DNA of 64,000 nt from CAVQBJ01 sp963819075 (lineage in GTDB: Bacteria > Actinomycetota > Thermoleophilia > Solirubrobacterales > Solirubrobacteraceae): contig CAWFUP010000006.1 of NCBI GenBank assembly GCA_963819075.1, positions 62,001-126,000 on the forward strand. The letters are read 5' to 3'. The translations under genes were made by a program, and so were the position numbers. Shown here one piece after another: positions 8,052 through 17,766 of this stretch. Position 1 is the stretch's first letter; each line of letters begins with the position of its first letter. The notes under the pieces were generated by a model. That model was not told where the DNA came from and made no database searches. It saw only the letters and a list, made by a program, of their open reading frames with translations.

Positions 8052-9476
8052 GTGAGCGTGCGACTGCGTCGCGGACTCGGGCTCGCCCTCGGGACGCTCC
8101 TGGCCGCCCTGCTCGCGGTTGGCCTCAGCGCGTGCGGGTCGAGCAGCGGCGGCTACCAGGTGCGCGCGATCTTCGACGACGCCGGTAACGTCATCCCCGG
8201 CGAGAACGTGAGGATCGCCGGGGTGAACGTCGGCACGGTCGGGGCGCTCGCGGTGACGCCCGCTCAGAAGGCGGCCGTCGTGCTCGACATCACCAACCCC
8301 GGCTTCCAGGACTTCCGCACCGACGCGAGCTGCACGGTGCGTCCGCAGGCGCTCATCGGTGAGGTGTTCGTCGAGTGCACGCCGACCCAGCCGCGGACCG
8401 TCGGCGCGCCCGAGCCCCCGCCGTTGCCGGTGGTGCCGAACGGCCAGCCGGGAGCTGGCCAGCACTACCTGCCGGTGACGAACACGTCGAGCCCGGTGGG
8501 CCTCGACCTCATCGGCGACATCGCGCGCCTGCCCTACGCCCAGCGCCTGACGATCATCGTCAACGAGCTCGGCGCGGGCTTGGCCGGCAACGGCACGGCG
8601 CTCGAGCAGGTCGTGGAGCGCGCCAACCCGACGCTGGCGGCCCTCGACCGCGTGCTGGCGATCCTGGCGTCGGAGAACCACACGCTCGCCTCGCTGGCCA
8701 CCGATTCCGACGCCGTCGTGGCGCCGCTGGCCGCCAGTCGCGCGCAGGTCGCCGACTTCATCGCGCAGTCGAACACGGTGGCCACCGAGCAGGCGCAGCA
8801 CCGCGCGGCGCTCGGCCAGGTCCTGGCCAAGCTGCCGGGGTTCCTCGACGCGCTCACCCCGACGTTGCGCGAGCTCGGCGGGCTGGCCGACCAGGCCAAC
8901 CCGGTGCTCGGCAACCTCGCCGCGGCGGCCCCCGAGGTGAACACAGTCGCGGAGAACCTCGCGCCGCTGGCCAACGGCTCGACGGCGTACCTGACCAGCC
9001 TCGGCAAGGTCGCGCAGCCGGGCGTCGCCCAGATCGAGGCGGCGAAACCGGTGGCGACGCAGCTCGCGGCGCTCGGCACGGCCGCGCAGCCGTTCGCCCA
9101 CAGCACGGCGGCCCTGCTGCAGAGCGTGCAGAAGCAGAACGGGCTCAAGGACATCCTCGACTTCATCTTCCGCGGTTCGCTGGCGACCAACGGATTCGAC
9201 GCCGATGGGCACTACCTGCGGACGTTCGGGGTGATCGTCGGCGACTGCATCACCTACGACATCACGCCGGCCGGCGATTGCTCGGCGAACTTCCAGACGC
9301 CGGCCTCGAGTGCCCATGCGTCGTCGGCCCATGCGTCGTCGGTGGCGGATCGCCGGTCGTCGGCGACCGCGGCGTCCGAGAGCGGTGCAGCGACCGCGGG
9401 CGGCGCCGCTTCGAATCCCGCGAGCTCCTCGTCTGGCACGACGAACACGCTCCTCAGCTACCTGCTCGGCCACTGA
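8052..9476 (+). CDS. Mce/MlaD-domain lipoprotein (first of six)
   Basis: A 474-residue substrate-binding protein of an Mce-type lipid importer. A signal peptide ends in the lipobox LSAC (about residue 31), so it should be a membrane-anchored lipoprotein, as MceE/LprK proteins are in mycobacteria. The MlaD/MCE domain follows (YQVRAIFDDAGNVIPGENVR, then IAGVNVGTVGAL), and then a long alpha-helical region. The C-terminus is Ser/Ala-rich with a short SSAHASSAHASS repeat. Start GTG 8052 was chosen because it puts a normal n-region before the hydrophobic stretch; GTG 8058 is possible. It leads an array of six such genes with gaps of 0-7 nt or overlaps. Confidence 0.85.
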   Translation: MSVRLRRGLGLALGTLLAALLAVGLSACGSSSGGYQVRAIFDDAGNVIPGENVRIAGVNVGTVGALAVTPAQKAAVVLDITNPGFQDFRTDASCTVRPQALIGEVFVECTPTQPRTVGAPEPPPLPVVPNGQPGAGQHYLPVTNTSSPVGLDLIGDIARLPYAQRLTIIVNELGAGLAGNGTALEQVVERANPTLAALDRVLAILASENHTLASLATDSDAVVAPLAASRAQVADFIAQSNTVATEQAQHRAALGQVLAKLPGFLDALTPTLRELGGLADQANPVLGNLAAAAPEVNTVAENLAPLANGSTAYLTSLGKVAQPGVAQIEAAKPVATQLAALGTAAQPFAHSTAALLQSVQKQNGLKDILDFIFRGSLATNGFDADGHYLRTFGVIVGDCITYDITPAGDCSANFQTPASSAHASSAHASSVADRRSSATAASESGAATAGGAASNPASSSSGTTNTLLSYLLGH

Positions 9477-9479
9477 TCG

Positions 9480-10919
9480 ATGAGCACGACTCTTCCACCA
9501 CCCGCCGCTCGTGTCCGGCCTCCAGGACCGCCGCAGCCGCCCGGCGACGGCGCGTCCGGCGGCGGGGGTGGCGGCGGTCGCTCGGGCGGCGGCAGCTGGG
9601 CTCGCGGCCTCGTCGTGGCGATGCTGCTCATCGTCGTACTCGTCGTCGCCTACCTGGTGCTCAGCTCCAACGGCTCGCGCACGTATCACCTCCTGTTCAC
9701 CGACGCCGGCCAGCTCGTCAAGGGCAACCAGGTGCAGGTCGGTGGCGTGCCCATCGGTTCGATCACCGACATCTCTCTCTCGCCGAACAACCTCGCCGAC
9801 ATCACGATCAACGTCTCGTCGCCGATCGCGCCGCTGCACGAGGGCACGACGGCGCAGATCCGTTCACCGTCGCTGTCCGGCGTGGCCAACCGCTACATCT
9901 CGCTCGCGCCGGGACCGAACAGCGCACCGGAGATCCCCGACGGCGCCACCCTGCCGACGACCGCCACGACCGGCATCGTCGATCTCGATGAGATCTTCGA
10001 CACGCTCGACCCGGCCACGCGCCGGGCGCTGCAGCAGGTCATCCAGGGCTCGGCCGTCCAGTACGCCGGCGTGTCGCGCCAGATCAACGAGTCGATCCCC
10101 TACTTCTCGCCGGCGCTGTCGGCCGCCGACCACCTGCTGTCCGAGCTCGACCTCGACGAGGCGGCGCTCACGAACTTCGTCGTGGCGACGTCCCAGACCG
10201 TCACCGCGATCGCCGCCCGCGCCCCGCAGCTGAGCTCGCTGGTGGAGAACGCCGACCAGACGTTCGGCGCGATCGGCGCGCAGAACGCCGCCCTCGAGGC
10301 CGGACTGCGCCAGCTGCCGGCCACCCTGCAGCAGGGCAACACGACGCTCGCCAACCTCAACCCGACGCTCGACGCCCTGACCCAGCTCGTCAACGTCTCC
10401 AAGCCGAACACCGTCCAGCTGGCCACGTTCCTGCGCGCGCTGAACCCACTGCTGATCGAGGCTCAGGGTCCGGTGACGAACCTCAGCCTGGCGATCTCGC
10501 GTCCCGGCCCCAACAACGACCTGACCGATGCCGCGCGCGACCTTCCAGCCCTCCAGCGCGCCGTCAGCGGATCCGCCCCCGACGCGATCGCGTCCCTGCA
10601 GGCGGCGACGCCGATCACGACCTTCATCCGGCCGTACGCCCCCGATCTCGTCGGGGCGCTGCGCTCGTTCGGCCAGGCCAGCGCCTACTTCGACGCCAAC
10701 GGGCACTACGCGGACACCTCGCTGGCCTTCGCCGACTTCGCGGCGAACGGCAACAACACGCTCGTGCCCACCAACCCCGTGGCCGGACAGGCGAACCTGC
10801 AGATCGGGCAGACGAAGCGCTGCCCGGGTGCCGCCATGGCGCCACCCGCCGACGGGTCGGCCCCCTACACCGAGGGCGGCACGCTCGACTGCTCGCCGTC
10901 GGAGGTGCCGGCCGGATGA
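9480..10919 (+). CDS. Mce/MlaD-family protein (second)
   Basis: A 479-residue protein that starts 3 nt after the previous stop. A Pro/Gly-rich cytoplasmic tail of about 40 residues is followed by one transmembrane helix (GLVVAMLLIVVLVVAYLVL). The MCE domain comes next (YHLLFTDAGQLVKGNQVQVG, GVPIGSITDISL) and then a long helical region that in characterised Mce proteins builds the hexameric tunnel. It acts as one of six periplasmic/cell-envelope subunits moving hydrophobic substrates toward an inner-membrane permease. Its C-terminal region ends with Cys-containing segments. Its stop overlaps the next start by 4 nt (ATGA). Confidence 0.85.
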   Translation: MSTTLPPPAARVRPPGPPQPPGDGASGGGGGGGRSGGGSWARGLVVAMLLIVVLVVAYLVLSSNGSRTYHLLFTDAGQLVKGNQVQVGGVPIGSITDISLSPNNLADITINVSSPIAPLHEGTTAQIRSPSLSGVANRYISLAPGPNSAPEIPDGATLPTTATTGIVDLDEIFDTLDPATRRALQQVIQGSAVQYAGVSRQINESIPYFSPALSAADHLLSELDLDEAALTNFVVATSQTVTAIAARAPQLSSLVENADQTFGAIGAQNAALEAGLRQLPATLQQGNTTLANLNPTLDALTQLVNVSKPNTVQLATFLRALNPLLIEAQGPVTNLSLAISRPGPNNDLTDAARDLPALQRAVSGSAPDAIASLQAATPITTFIRPYAPDLVGALRSFGQASAYFDANGHYADTSLAFADFAANGNNTLVPTNPVAGQANLQIGQTKRCPGAAMAPPADGSAPYTEGGTLDCSPSEVPAG

Positions 10920-12415
10920 ACCGCCGCTCCTCACGTTCGCTCGCCGGCTCGCCGCTGCTCATCGGCGCCGTCACGACCCTCGTCGTGATCGTCGCCGTGT
11001 TCCTCTCCTACAACGCGAACAGCGGGTTGCCGTTCGTGCCGACATACAACATCAACATCCAGGTGCCCGACGCGAGCAGCCTGCAGATCGGCAACGATGT
11101 GCGCATCGGCGGCACGCGCGTCGGCACCGTCGCCGGCGAGTCGCCGCACCAGGATCCGCACACCGGCGCGGTGAACGCGATCATCCACCTCAAGCTCGAG
11201 AAGCGCCTCCAGGAGCTGCCGATCGACACGACGGTGATCGTGCGCGATCGCTCCTCGCTCGGCGAGAAGTACCTCGAGCTGACGCCCGGGACCTCATCGC
11301 GCAAGCTCCCTCCGGGGGGCACGCTCCCGCTGGCTGCGGCGGCGCCGCAACCGGTCGAGATCGATCAGGTGCTGAACATCTTCACCCCGGCCGTGCGCGC
11401 GGGTCAGCAGACGGCGCTGGCCACATACGGCGACGCGTTCGCCGGGCGCGGCGCCAACCTCAACGACACCGTCTCGACCCTCGCTCCCGCGCTCGCCAAC
11501 CTCGAGCCGCTCGCCCGCACGCTGGCCGCGCCGCACACGCATCTCGGCGGCCTGTTCACCGCGCTCGAGCGGGCCAACAGCCAGGTCGCGCCGGTGGCCC
11601 AGGAGAACGCGCAGGTCTTTATCTACCTCGACACCACGTTCAAGGCGCTCGCCGGCGTCGCGCCGTCGATCGGAGCGGCCACCGACGCCGGGCCGCCGTC
11701 GCTCACCCAGGCCACCTACTCGCTCGTCTACCTGCGACCGTTCATCGCCCAGCTCACCCGCTTCTTCTCGCTGCTGGCGCCGGGCGCGGTCGCCCTGCGC
11801 ACGGCGGCGCCGGCGCTCGCCCCGGCGGTCGAGGCAGGCGCGAAGAACCTGCCGCCGGCCGCTGCCGTCAACCCCGAGCTCGGCGTCACGCTCGCCGACC
11901 TGCAGGCGTTCGCAGAGGATCCGCGCGTCACGCAGGGGCTGACGGACTTGACGATCGCGCTGTCCGGCGCGCAGCCGATCGTCGCCGACCTAGCCGCGAT
12001 GCAGACCGAGTGCAACTACCCCACGCTCGTGTTCCGCAACTTCTCGAGCGCGCTCGCCGAGGGCACGAGCAACGGCACCTGGCTGCGCAGCCTCCCGGTG
12101 TTCCCCTACTCGACGTTCGACCCGCCGGCGGTCGGCGGCCCCGGCAATCCGGCCACGACGGTGCCGCCGCCCAACAGCGAGGGCGGGCCCGCCTCGGCTC
12201 CGGCCAACGACGGGGTCAAGGGGACCACGCCGGCGCGCCTGCAGACGAACCAGTTCAACCATCTGCACACGACGCCCTACCCGTTCGTCACCAGCTCCGG
12301 GCAGCCGGCCGGGGTCTGCGAGGCCGGCAACCAGGTGTACGACGCCGGCAAGACGGTGATCGGCCACGCGGCGACGATCAACAGCAACCGCGACTTCACC
12401 ACCTCGGACGGATGA
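10916..12415 (+). CDS. Mce/MlaD-family protein (third)
   Basis: A 499-residue Mce protein whose ATG overlaps the preceding TGA (ATGA), implying coupled translation. One N-terminal membrane helix (LIGAVTTLVVIVAVFLSY) is followed by the MCE domain (YNINIQVPDASSLQIGNDVR, IGGTRVGTVAGE), then a long helical segment. The last third is rich in Pro/Gly/Asn (GGPGNPATTVPPPNSEGG), probably a flexible surface tail. It is expected to form a hetero-hexamer with the five neighbouring gene products. The substrate is unknown; lipids, fatty acids or sterols are the usual cargo of the family. Confidence 0.85.
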   Translation: MNRRSSRSLAGSPLLIGAVTTLVVIVAVFLSYNANSGLPFVPTYNINIQVPDASSLQIGNDVRIGGTRVGTVAGESPHQDPHTGAVNAIIHLKLEKRLQELPIDTTVIVRDRSSLGEKYLELTPGTSSRKLPPGGTLPLAAAAPQPVEIDQVLNIFTPAVRAGQQTALATYGDAFAGRGANLNDTVSTLAPALANLEPLARTLAAPHTHLGGLFTALERANSQVAPVAQENAQVFIYLDTTFKALAGVAPSIGAATDAGPPSLTQATYSLVYLRPFIAQLTRFFSLLAPGAVALRTAAPALAPAVEAGAKNLPPAAAVNPELGVTLADLQAFAEDPRVTQGLTDLTIALSGAQPIVADLAAMQTECNYPTLVFRNFSSALAEGTSNGTWLRSLPVFPYSTFDPPAVGGPGNPATTVPPPNSEGGPASAPANDGVKGTTPARLQTNQFNHLHTTPYPFVTSSGQPAGVCEAGNQVYDAGKTVIGHAATINSNRDFTTSDG

Positions 12416-12419
12416 GCTG

Positions 12420-13949
12420 ATGAGACTGCTGCCGCGCCGATCGAAGGCCGCATCCGATGACAACGCGGTGCCGCTGCGCCTGCGCCGCCGCGGCATGAGC
12501 CCGATGCTGGCGGGCGCGATCGTCGTCGTCCTGCTCGTGGTCGCGATCTACGCCGCGTTCACGAAGCGCAATCCGCTCCACCACGGCTTCCAGCTGAAGG
12601 CCGTGTTCGCCTCTGCGGTCAACATCGGCAAGAACTCGCCGGTGCGGATCGCGGGCGTCAACGTCGGCACGGTCCAGGGGATCGGCCTCTACCCGGGAAC
12701 GCACGTGGCCGTCGTGACCATGAGCCTCGACAACGGGGCACTGCCGGTGCACGCCGATGCCACGCTGAAGATCCGCCCGCGCATCTTCCTGGAGGGCAAC
12801 TTCTTCGTCGACATGACGCCGGGCAGCCCGTCGGCGCCCGTCCTGCACTCCGGGGCGACGATCCCGATCACCCAGACGGCCAACCTCGTGCAGCTCGACC
12901 AGGTCCTGAGCGCGCTCAACAGTGATACGCGCAGCGAGCTGCAAGCGCTCCTGGCCAGCTATGGGACGGCGCTCACGCACGTCCCGACGCCGGCCGAGGA
13001 CATCAACCAGGACCCGATCGTGCGCGGTAAGACGGCGGCCCAGGCGCTGAACGACGCGGCGCGGCGCTCGCCGCGTTCGCTGCGCAACTCGACGATCGTC
13101 AGCCAGGCGCTCAGTGGACAGGAGCCCCACGACGTGTCGCTGCTCGTGGCCTCGCTCGGCAAGGTCACCGGCGCGCTCGGGCGGAGCGAGAGCGCGCTGC
13201 AGGGGCTCATCTCCAACTTCGACGTCACGCTGCAGGCCTTCGCCGTGCAGTCGGCGGCGCTCAACTCCGCGGTGGCGCAGCTGCCGGGCGCGCTCACCAC
13301 GGCCGATCGCGCGTTCGCGGCGCTCGACGCCTCGTTCCCGAACACGCGTGCGTTCGCGCTCGCCCTCATCCCGGCGGCCGAGGAGACCCCGGCCACGATC
13401 ACCGCCGCGCTGCCCTGGATCAAGCAGGCTCGCGTGCTCGTGAGCCCGGCCGAGCTCGGCAACCTCTCCACGCAGCTGGTCGCGCTCGCGCCACCGCTCG
13501 CGCAGCTCGCCCCGGCGCAGACGACGTTCGCCAACGAGGAGCTCGGCCCGGTGAGCCGCTGCTTCGCGCGCGTGCTCATCCCGGCCGGCAACGTCCCGTT
13601 GCAGGACGGCTCCGCCTCGAGCGGCGCTCCGAACTACCAGGAGCTCTGGTACGCGCTCGTCGGCCTCAACAGCGCCGGCTCGAACTTCACCGGCAACGGG
13701 CCGTTCCTGCGCGCGCTCGCCGGAGGCGGAGGCAACTACTTCAACAGCGGTCCGCTCAGCGTGTTCGGAACGAACGACCCGCCGGGCGGCTACGGACAGG
13801 TGCGGACCGTGCTGCCCCCGCAGGGGACGAGCCCGGCGAATCCCGGCGTCGAGCCACCGCTGAAGCCCAACGCCGCCTGCGACACCCAGCAGCTGCCCAA
13901 CTTCAACGGACCGGCGGCCCACGGGCCGGCCGACGGGCCGGGGCGGTGA
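12420..13949 (+). CDS. Mce/MlaD-family protein (fourth)
   Basis: A 509-residue Mce protein that begins 4 nt after the previous stop. A basic N-terminus precedes one membrane helix (MLAGAIVVVLLVVAIYAAF). The MCE domain reads FQLKAVFASAVNIGKNSPVR then IAGVNVGTVQG, with the beta-barrel tail RIFLEGNFFVDMTPG. The remainder is predicted helical (ALNSDTRSELQALLASYG) and ends in a Pro/Gly-rich tail. Order and spacing place it in the six-gene array, probably one operon from 8052 to 16939. Confidence 0.85.
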   Translation: MRLLPRRSKAASDDNAVPLRLRRRGMSPMLAGAIVVVLLVVAIYAAFTKRNPLHHGFQLKAVFASAVNIGKNSPVRIAGVNVGTVQGIGLYPGTHVAVVTMSLDNGALPVHADATLKIRPRIFLEGNFFVDMTPGSPSAPVLHSGATIPITQTANLVQLDQVLSALNSDTRSELQALLASYGTALTHVPTPAEDINQDPIVRGKTAAQALNDAARRSPRSLRNSTIVSQALSGQEPHDVSLLVASLGKVTGALGRSESALQGLISNFDVTLQAFAVQSAALNSAVAQLPGALTTADRAFAALDASFPNTRAFALALIPAAEETPATITAALPWIKQARVLVSPAELGNLSTQLVALAPPLAQLAPAQTTFANEELGPVSRCFARVLIPAGNVPLQDGSASSGAPNYQELWYALVGLNSAGSNFTGNGPFLRALAGGGGNYFNSGPLSVFGTNDPPGGYGQVRTVLPPQGTSPANPGVEPPLKPNAACDTQQLPNFNGPAAHGPADGPGR

Positions 13950-13956
13950 GCGCGCG

Positions 13957-15405
13957 ATGACCGAGGCCACCCCGGGACGCACGATCGCCGACCAGATCCG
14001 GCGCGGCGCGGCGGCGTTCACGGCGATCGTCACGCTCATCGTCATCGCCGCCCTCGTCGGCGGCTACATCCTCTCCCACGAGGGACTGACGGTGCCGAGC
14101 TGGGTGCCCGTGCTCGGCAAGAGCTACTACACCGTCAACGCCGAGTTCTCCACGGCCCAGGCGATCACGCCGGGCCAGGGTCAGGCGGTGACGATCGCCG
14201 GCGTGCAGGTCGGGATCATCTCCGGCGTACAGCTGCGCAACGGGGTCGCCGTCGTGTCGATGAACATCGACCAGGGCGACGGCCCGTTCTACCGCGACGC
14301 GACGATGCTGCTGCGCCCGAAGTCCCAGCTGAAGGACATGACGATCGAGGTCAACAAGGGCACTCCGGGCGCCGGTGCGCTGCCGAGCGGCGGCACGCTC
14401 CCGATCGCGCAGACCGCGCCCGACGCGAATCTCGACGAGCTGCTGGCGTCGCTCGACGCCGACACGCGCTCCTACCTGCAGGAGCTCATCGGCTCGGCCG
14501 GGCAGGGGCTCGGCGGTCGCGGTCTCGAGCTGTCGGCGGCGCTGCGCCGCTTCGACCCCACGACCCGCGACTTCGAGCTCATCAGCCGCGCGCTCGTGTC
14601 CCGCCGTGTGGCCATCGCGCGCGTCACGCACAATCTCGCGATCCTGGTCGCGGCGATCGGGACCAAGGACGACGAGCTGGCGAACCTCGTGCGCGCCTCC
14701 AACGCCGTGTTCGGCACGTTCGCCCAGGAGAACGCGAACGTGAGCGCGACGGTGGCGAAGCTCCCCGGGGCGCTCAGCGAGATCAACACGTCGCTCGGCA
14801 AGGTGACGACGACCGCGCAACTGGCCAACAGCGCGCTCGGCGGGCTGCTCCCGACGGCGCATGCGCTCGCCCCGGCCGAGCGGGCCGGCCAGACGCTGTT
14901 CAAGACGACGACGCCGGTCATCGCCAACCAGCTGTCGCCGTTCGTACGCGCGGCCCAGCCGACGCTCGCCCCGCTCGTGCCGGCCGCGCACTCGCTCGCC
15001 GCGGCGACGCCGAACCTGACGTCGGCCTTCGGCGTGCTGTCGACGTTCCTCAACGAGCTCGCCTACAACACCGGCTCGAGCACGAAGCCCGGGTACCTGT
15101 TCTACCTGCCCTGGGCCAACCACAACATCAACAGCGCACTGAGCGTCGGCGACGCGAGCAGCGCGCTCCTGCGCAGCGAGATCGTCGTGGCCCCGGCCGG
15201 CGTGCTGATCGACTGCGGCACCGGTCAGGTCAATCCGAGCGCCGGTGTGTTCATCAACCAGCTCAACATCCCGCAGTGCAAGAACGGCGGCGGGCTGCTC
15301 ACGCTGTCGAAGAACCTGCCGGTCGCCGCCATGCGGGGCGTGAGCGCCGCTGCGCGCGCGGCCAGCCGCGACTTCAACGCCACCGGCGCCGCGGCGGGCC
15401 ACTGA
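13957..15405 (+). CDS. Mce/MlaD-family protein (fifth)
   Basis: A 482-residue Mce protein; ATG at 13957, 7 nt after the previous stop. The membrane helix is FTAIVTLIVIAALVGGYIL. The MCE domain (YYTVNAEFSTAQAITPGQGQ, VTIAGVQVGIISGV) carries the conserved V-G-x-I turn. A helical region (LASLDADTRSYLQELIG) with several repeated Ala/Leu/Asn heptad-like segments follows. Two Cys residues near the C-terminus (LIDCGTG, IPQCKNG) could form a disulfide outside the membrane. Part of the six-gene array. Confidence 0.85.
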   Translation: MTEATPGRTIADQIRRGAAAFTAIVTLIVIAALVGGYILSHEGLTVPSWVPVLGKSYYTVNAEFSTAQAITPGQGQAVTIAGVQVGIISGVQLRNGVAVVSMNIDQGDGPFYRDATMLLRPKSQLKDMTIEVNKGTPGAGALPSGGTLPIAQTAPDANLDELLASLDADTRSYLQELIGSAGQGLGGRGLELSAALRRFDPTTRDFELISRALVSRRVAIARVTHNLAILVAAIGTKDDELANLVRASNAVFGTFAQENANVSATVAKLPGALSEINTSLGKVTTTAQLANSALGGLLPTAHALAPAERAGQTLFKTTTPVIANQLSPFVRAAQPTLAPLVPAAHSLAAATPNLTSAFGVLSTFLNELAYNTGSSTKPGYLFYLPWANHNINSALSVGDASSALLRSEIVVAPAGVLIDCGTGQVNPSAGVFINQLNIPQCKNGGGLLTLSKNLPVAAMRGVSAAARAASRDFNATGAAAGH

Positions 15406-15409
15406 TCTC

Positions 15410-16939
15410 ATGCAGAAGCTCGCCCCGTCCGTCGGCCGTCTCGCCACCATCGCGGTGTTCGCCCTGTCCTGCTTCGGGCTGCTGCTGTTCCTGTGGATCT
15501 CCTTCGGTGGCTCCGTGCCGCTCGAGGCGAAGGGCTACCGCTTCAACATCATCTTCCCGCAGGCCAATCAGCTCGCCGTGCAGGCCGACGTGCGCGTCAG
15601 CGGCGTCCCCGTGGGGACCGTCGTCGTGCTGAACCCGACGCCGCACGGCGAGACGGTGGCGACGATCCAGATGCAGCCGCGCTACGCGCCGGTGCACATC
15701 GACGCGACCGCGATCCTGCGCGCCAAGACGCTGCTCGGTGAGACGTTCGTGGACCTCAACCCGGGCAGCCGCAGCGCGCCGGCGATCCCCGAGGGCGGGA
15801 CCCTGAGCCGTGGCCAGGTCGCGCCGAGCGTGCAGCTCGACGAGATCTACCGCACGTTCGACCCGCAGACGCGGGCGGCCTTCCAGACGTGGATCGTCGC
15901 CCAGGCCGCCGGCCTCAACGGCCGGGGTGCGGCCCTGAACGCCGCGCTCGGCGAGCTCGACCCGTTCGTCAACGACCTCGAGGCGGTCACGGCGACGCTG
16001 CAGAGCCAGAACGGCGCGGTGGCCGCGCTCGTGCGCAATACCGGCATCGTCTTCGACGCGCTCGCCCAGCGCGAGAACCAGCTGCGCGACCTCGTCACGG
16101 CCTCGCACGCCACGTTCGGCGCGACGGCGGCTGCGAGCAACGAGCTCGCCGCGGCGTTCACGCTGCTGCCGACGTTCGAACAGCGCTCGCAGGCGGCGTT
16201 TGTGCACCTCGATGCGTTCGCCGCCAACACCTCGCCGCTGCTGACTCAGCTGGCGCCGGCCGAGGTGGCGCTCACGCCGGTGCTGCGCAACGTGGAGAGC
16301 CTGTCGCCGAGCCTCGAGCGGCTGTTCGTCGGCCTGGGGCCGTTCACCGCGGCGGAGAAACCCGGCCTGCCCGCACTTGACAGCGTGCTCGCCCAGCTGC
16401 GGCCGTTGCTGGGGGCGTTCAGCCCGGTGCTGCGCAACCTCATCCCGCTGATCGCGTACGCCGAGGGCTACCAGCCGGAGATCGAGGCCTTCCTGGCCAA
16501 CGCCGCGACGGCGATGCAGGCGTCGACCACGGTCACCAACGACTTCACGACTCCAGGCCAGGCGAGTCCGAACCTCACGACGGCGCTGCACTACGCGCGC
16601 GTGCTGACCGGCCCACTCACGCCCTCGAGCTTCGGCCTGCAGGCACGGCAGTACGGAACGACGCGCACGAACGCGTACCCGGCCTCCGGCTCGTTCAGCG
16701 GACTGGCCAGCGGCCTGGCCACGCTCAACCCGGCGGCTTGCGCCAACCCGACGCCCGGGGTCAGCGGCCCGCCGAACGACAGCGTGTCGCAGGACACGCT
16801 CGGGCTGATCAGCGCCCTCGACCTCGCCGGGTCGGGCTCGAACGGGAACGTGCCCACCCCGCCGTGCATCGGCCAGGGCCAGACCTCGTTCCAGGGGCTG
16901 TCGAGCACGTTCCCGCACGTCGTCGAGCTGGCGAACTGA
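15410..16939 (+). CDS. Mce/MlaD-family protein (sixth)
   Basis: A 509-residue Mce protein; ATG at 15410, 4 nt after the previous stop. The N-terminal helix is LATIAVFALSCFGLLLFLWI. The MCE domain reads YRFNIIFPQANQLAVQADVR and VSGVPVGTVVVL, with LGETFVDLNPG closing the barrel. A long helical part follows. It is the last gene of the array; a hairpin at 16940-16958 directly follows its stop and the next gene is on the opposite strand. No YrbE permease or Mce ATPase is seen at either end of the array. Confidence 0.85.
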   Translation: MQKLAPSVGRLATIAVFALSCFGLLLFLWISFGGSVPLEAKGYRFNIIFPQANQLAVQADVRVSGVPVGTVVVLNPTPHGETVATIQMQPRYAPVHIDATAILRAKTLLGETFVDLNPGSRSAPAIPEGGTLSRGQVAPSVQLDEIYRTFDPQTRAAFQTWIVAQAAGLNGRGAALNAALGELDPFVNDLEAVTATLQSQNGAVAALVRNTGIVFDALAQRENQLRDLVTASHATFGATAAASNELAAAFTLLPTFEQRSQAAFVHLDAFAANTSPLLTQLAPAEVALTPVLRNVESLSPSLERLFVGLGPFTAAEKPGLPALDSVLAQLRPLLGAFSPVLRNLIPLIAYAEGYQPEIEAFLANAATAMQASTTVTNDFTTPGQASPNLTTALHYARVLTGPLTPSSFGLQARQYGTTRTNAYPASGSFSGLASGLATLNPAACANPTPGVSGPPNDSVSQDTLGLISALDLAGSGSNGNVPTPPCIGQGQTSFQGLSSTFPHVVELAN

Positions 16940-16958
16940 CGCCCGGCGATCGCGGGCG
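16940..16958. terminator. Hairpin after Mce array
   Basis: Arms CGCCCG (16940-16945) and CGGGCG (16953-16958) around a 7-nt loop start right after the last Mce stop, in the 32-bp gap before a convergent gene. A short GC-only stem without T-tract; terminator assignment is inferred from position. Confidence 0.4.
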
Positions 16959-16971
16959 GCACGCGGCCCCT

Positions 16972-17766
16972 CTAGCCAGCGCGGCGCTCGAGCACGAGCG
17001 ACTGCAGCGAGCGCCCGACGGAGCCGGATTCGTCGTAGAGCCGGCTTTCGGTCATCGCCGCGCCGCCGGGATCGACGTGCGTGCCCGCGCGCAGGCCGAT
17101 CCACTCGCCGCGCGGCGGCCGGTGCAACTGCAGCGTCAGGTCGGCGTTGATGAAGACAAAGCCATCCCACGGGGCTGGTGCCGCGACGCCGTTGCCGAAG
17201 TCGGCGGTGGCGGCGACGCGCTGTAACGGCGTCGTCGCTTCGCCGGCCACGAGTGCCGGCCGCAGGCGCATCCACAGCGCGGCCGGACCCGGCGCCGGCT
17301 CGCCCTCCAACCAGCGCATCTCCATCGCGGCGCCGAAGCCCTCGGCCGGGGAGTCGTCGAGCGTGAAGCTGATCGGCGTGCCCTGCTCGGGCGCCGGCAG
17401 CGGTGGATCGTTGGCCACGGCGGCCTCCTCGGGGGTGAGCGCCGCCGCGGCGGCCACCCGCAGGACGCGGGCCGAGCACACGAGCACGTCGTCGGCGCGC
17501 AGCTCGCCGGCGAGCTCCACGACGCGCCGGCCCGCGCGCACCACCCGCGTGGTGAGGTCGAGCGGCGCAATCGGCACCGGCCGCAGGAGGTCGAACGACA
17601 GCCGTGCGACCGGCAGCTCCGCGCCGGCCTCCATTGCCTCGAGCGCCCCGGTCAGCAGTCCCGCGGCGGCGCCGCCGTGCAGCGCACGCGGATCCCACGG
17701 TCCACGGCCGAGCTGGGTGGGCAGGTAGCGGCCGTCGCCGGCCGACACGAAGACGTGGCCGCTCAT
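16972..17766 (-). CDS. Acyl-CoA thioesterase (TesB-like double hotdog)
   Basis: A 264-residue protein with two hotdog-fold halves typical of the TesB-like thioesterase group. The first half shows LHGGAAAGLLTGALEAMEAG and LSFDLLRPVPIAPLDLTTRV; the second shows WDGFVFINADLTLQLHRPP followed by the active-site-region G-T-H-V-D-P-G-G. These enzymes hydrolyse acyl-CoA to free acid and CoA in the cytoplasm. The start at 17766 overlaps the stop of the MBL hydrolase by 4 nt, making it the last gene of the operon ABC ATPase, permease, MBL hydrolase, thioesterase. The physiological acyl-CoA is unknown. Confidence 0.8.
   Translation of the reverse strand: MSGHVFVSAGDGRYLPTQLGRGPWDPRALHGGAAAGLLTGALEAMEAGAELPVARLSFDLLRPVPIAPLDLTTRVVRAGRRVVELAGELRADDVLVCSARVLRVAAAAALTPEEAAVANDPPLPAPEQGTPISFTLDDSPAEGFGAAMEMRWLEGEPAPGPAALWMRLRPALVAGEATTPLQRVAATADFGNGVAAPAPWDGFVFINADLTLQLHRPPRGEWIGLRAGTHVDPGGAAMTESRLYDESGSVGRSLQSLVLERRAG

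Noticed and set aside
7284..9839. 851-codon open frame on the minus strand across the first Mce gene
   Set aside because: Arg/Val/Gly-rich composition, no domain, and it is antisense to a clear Mce lipoprotein; a GC-bias shadow.
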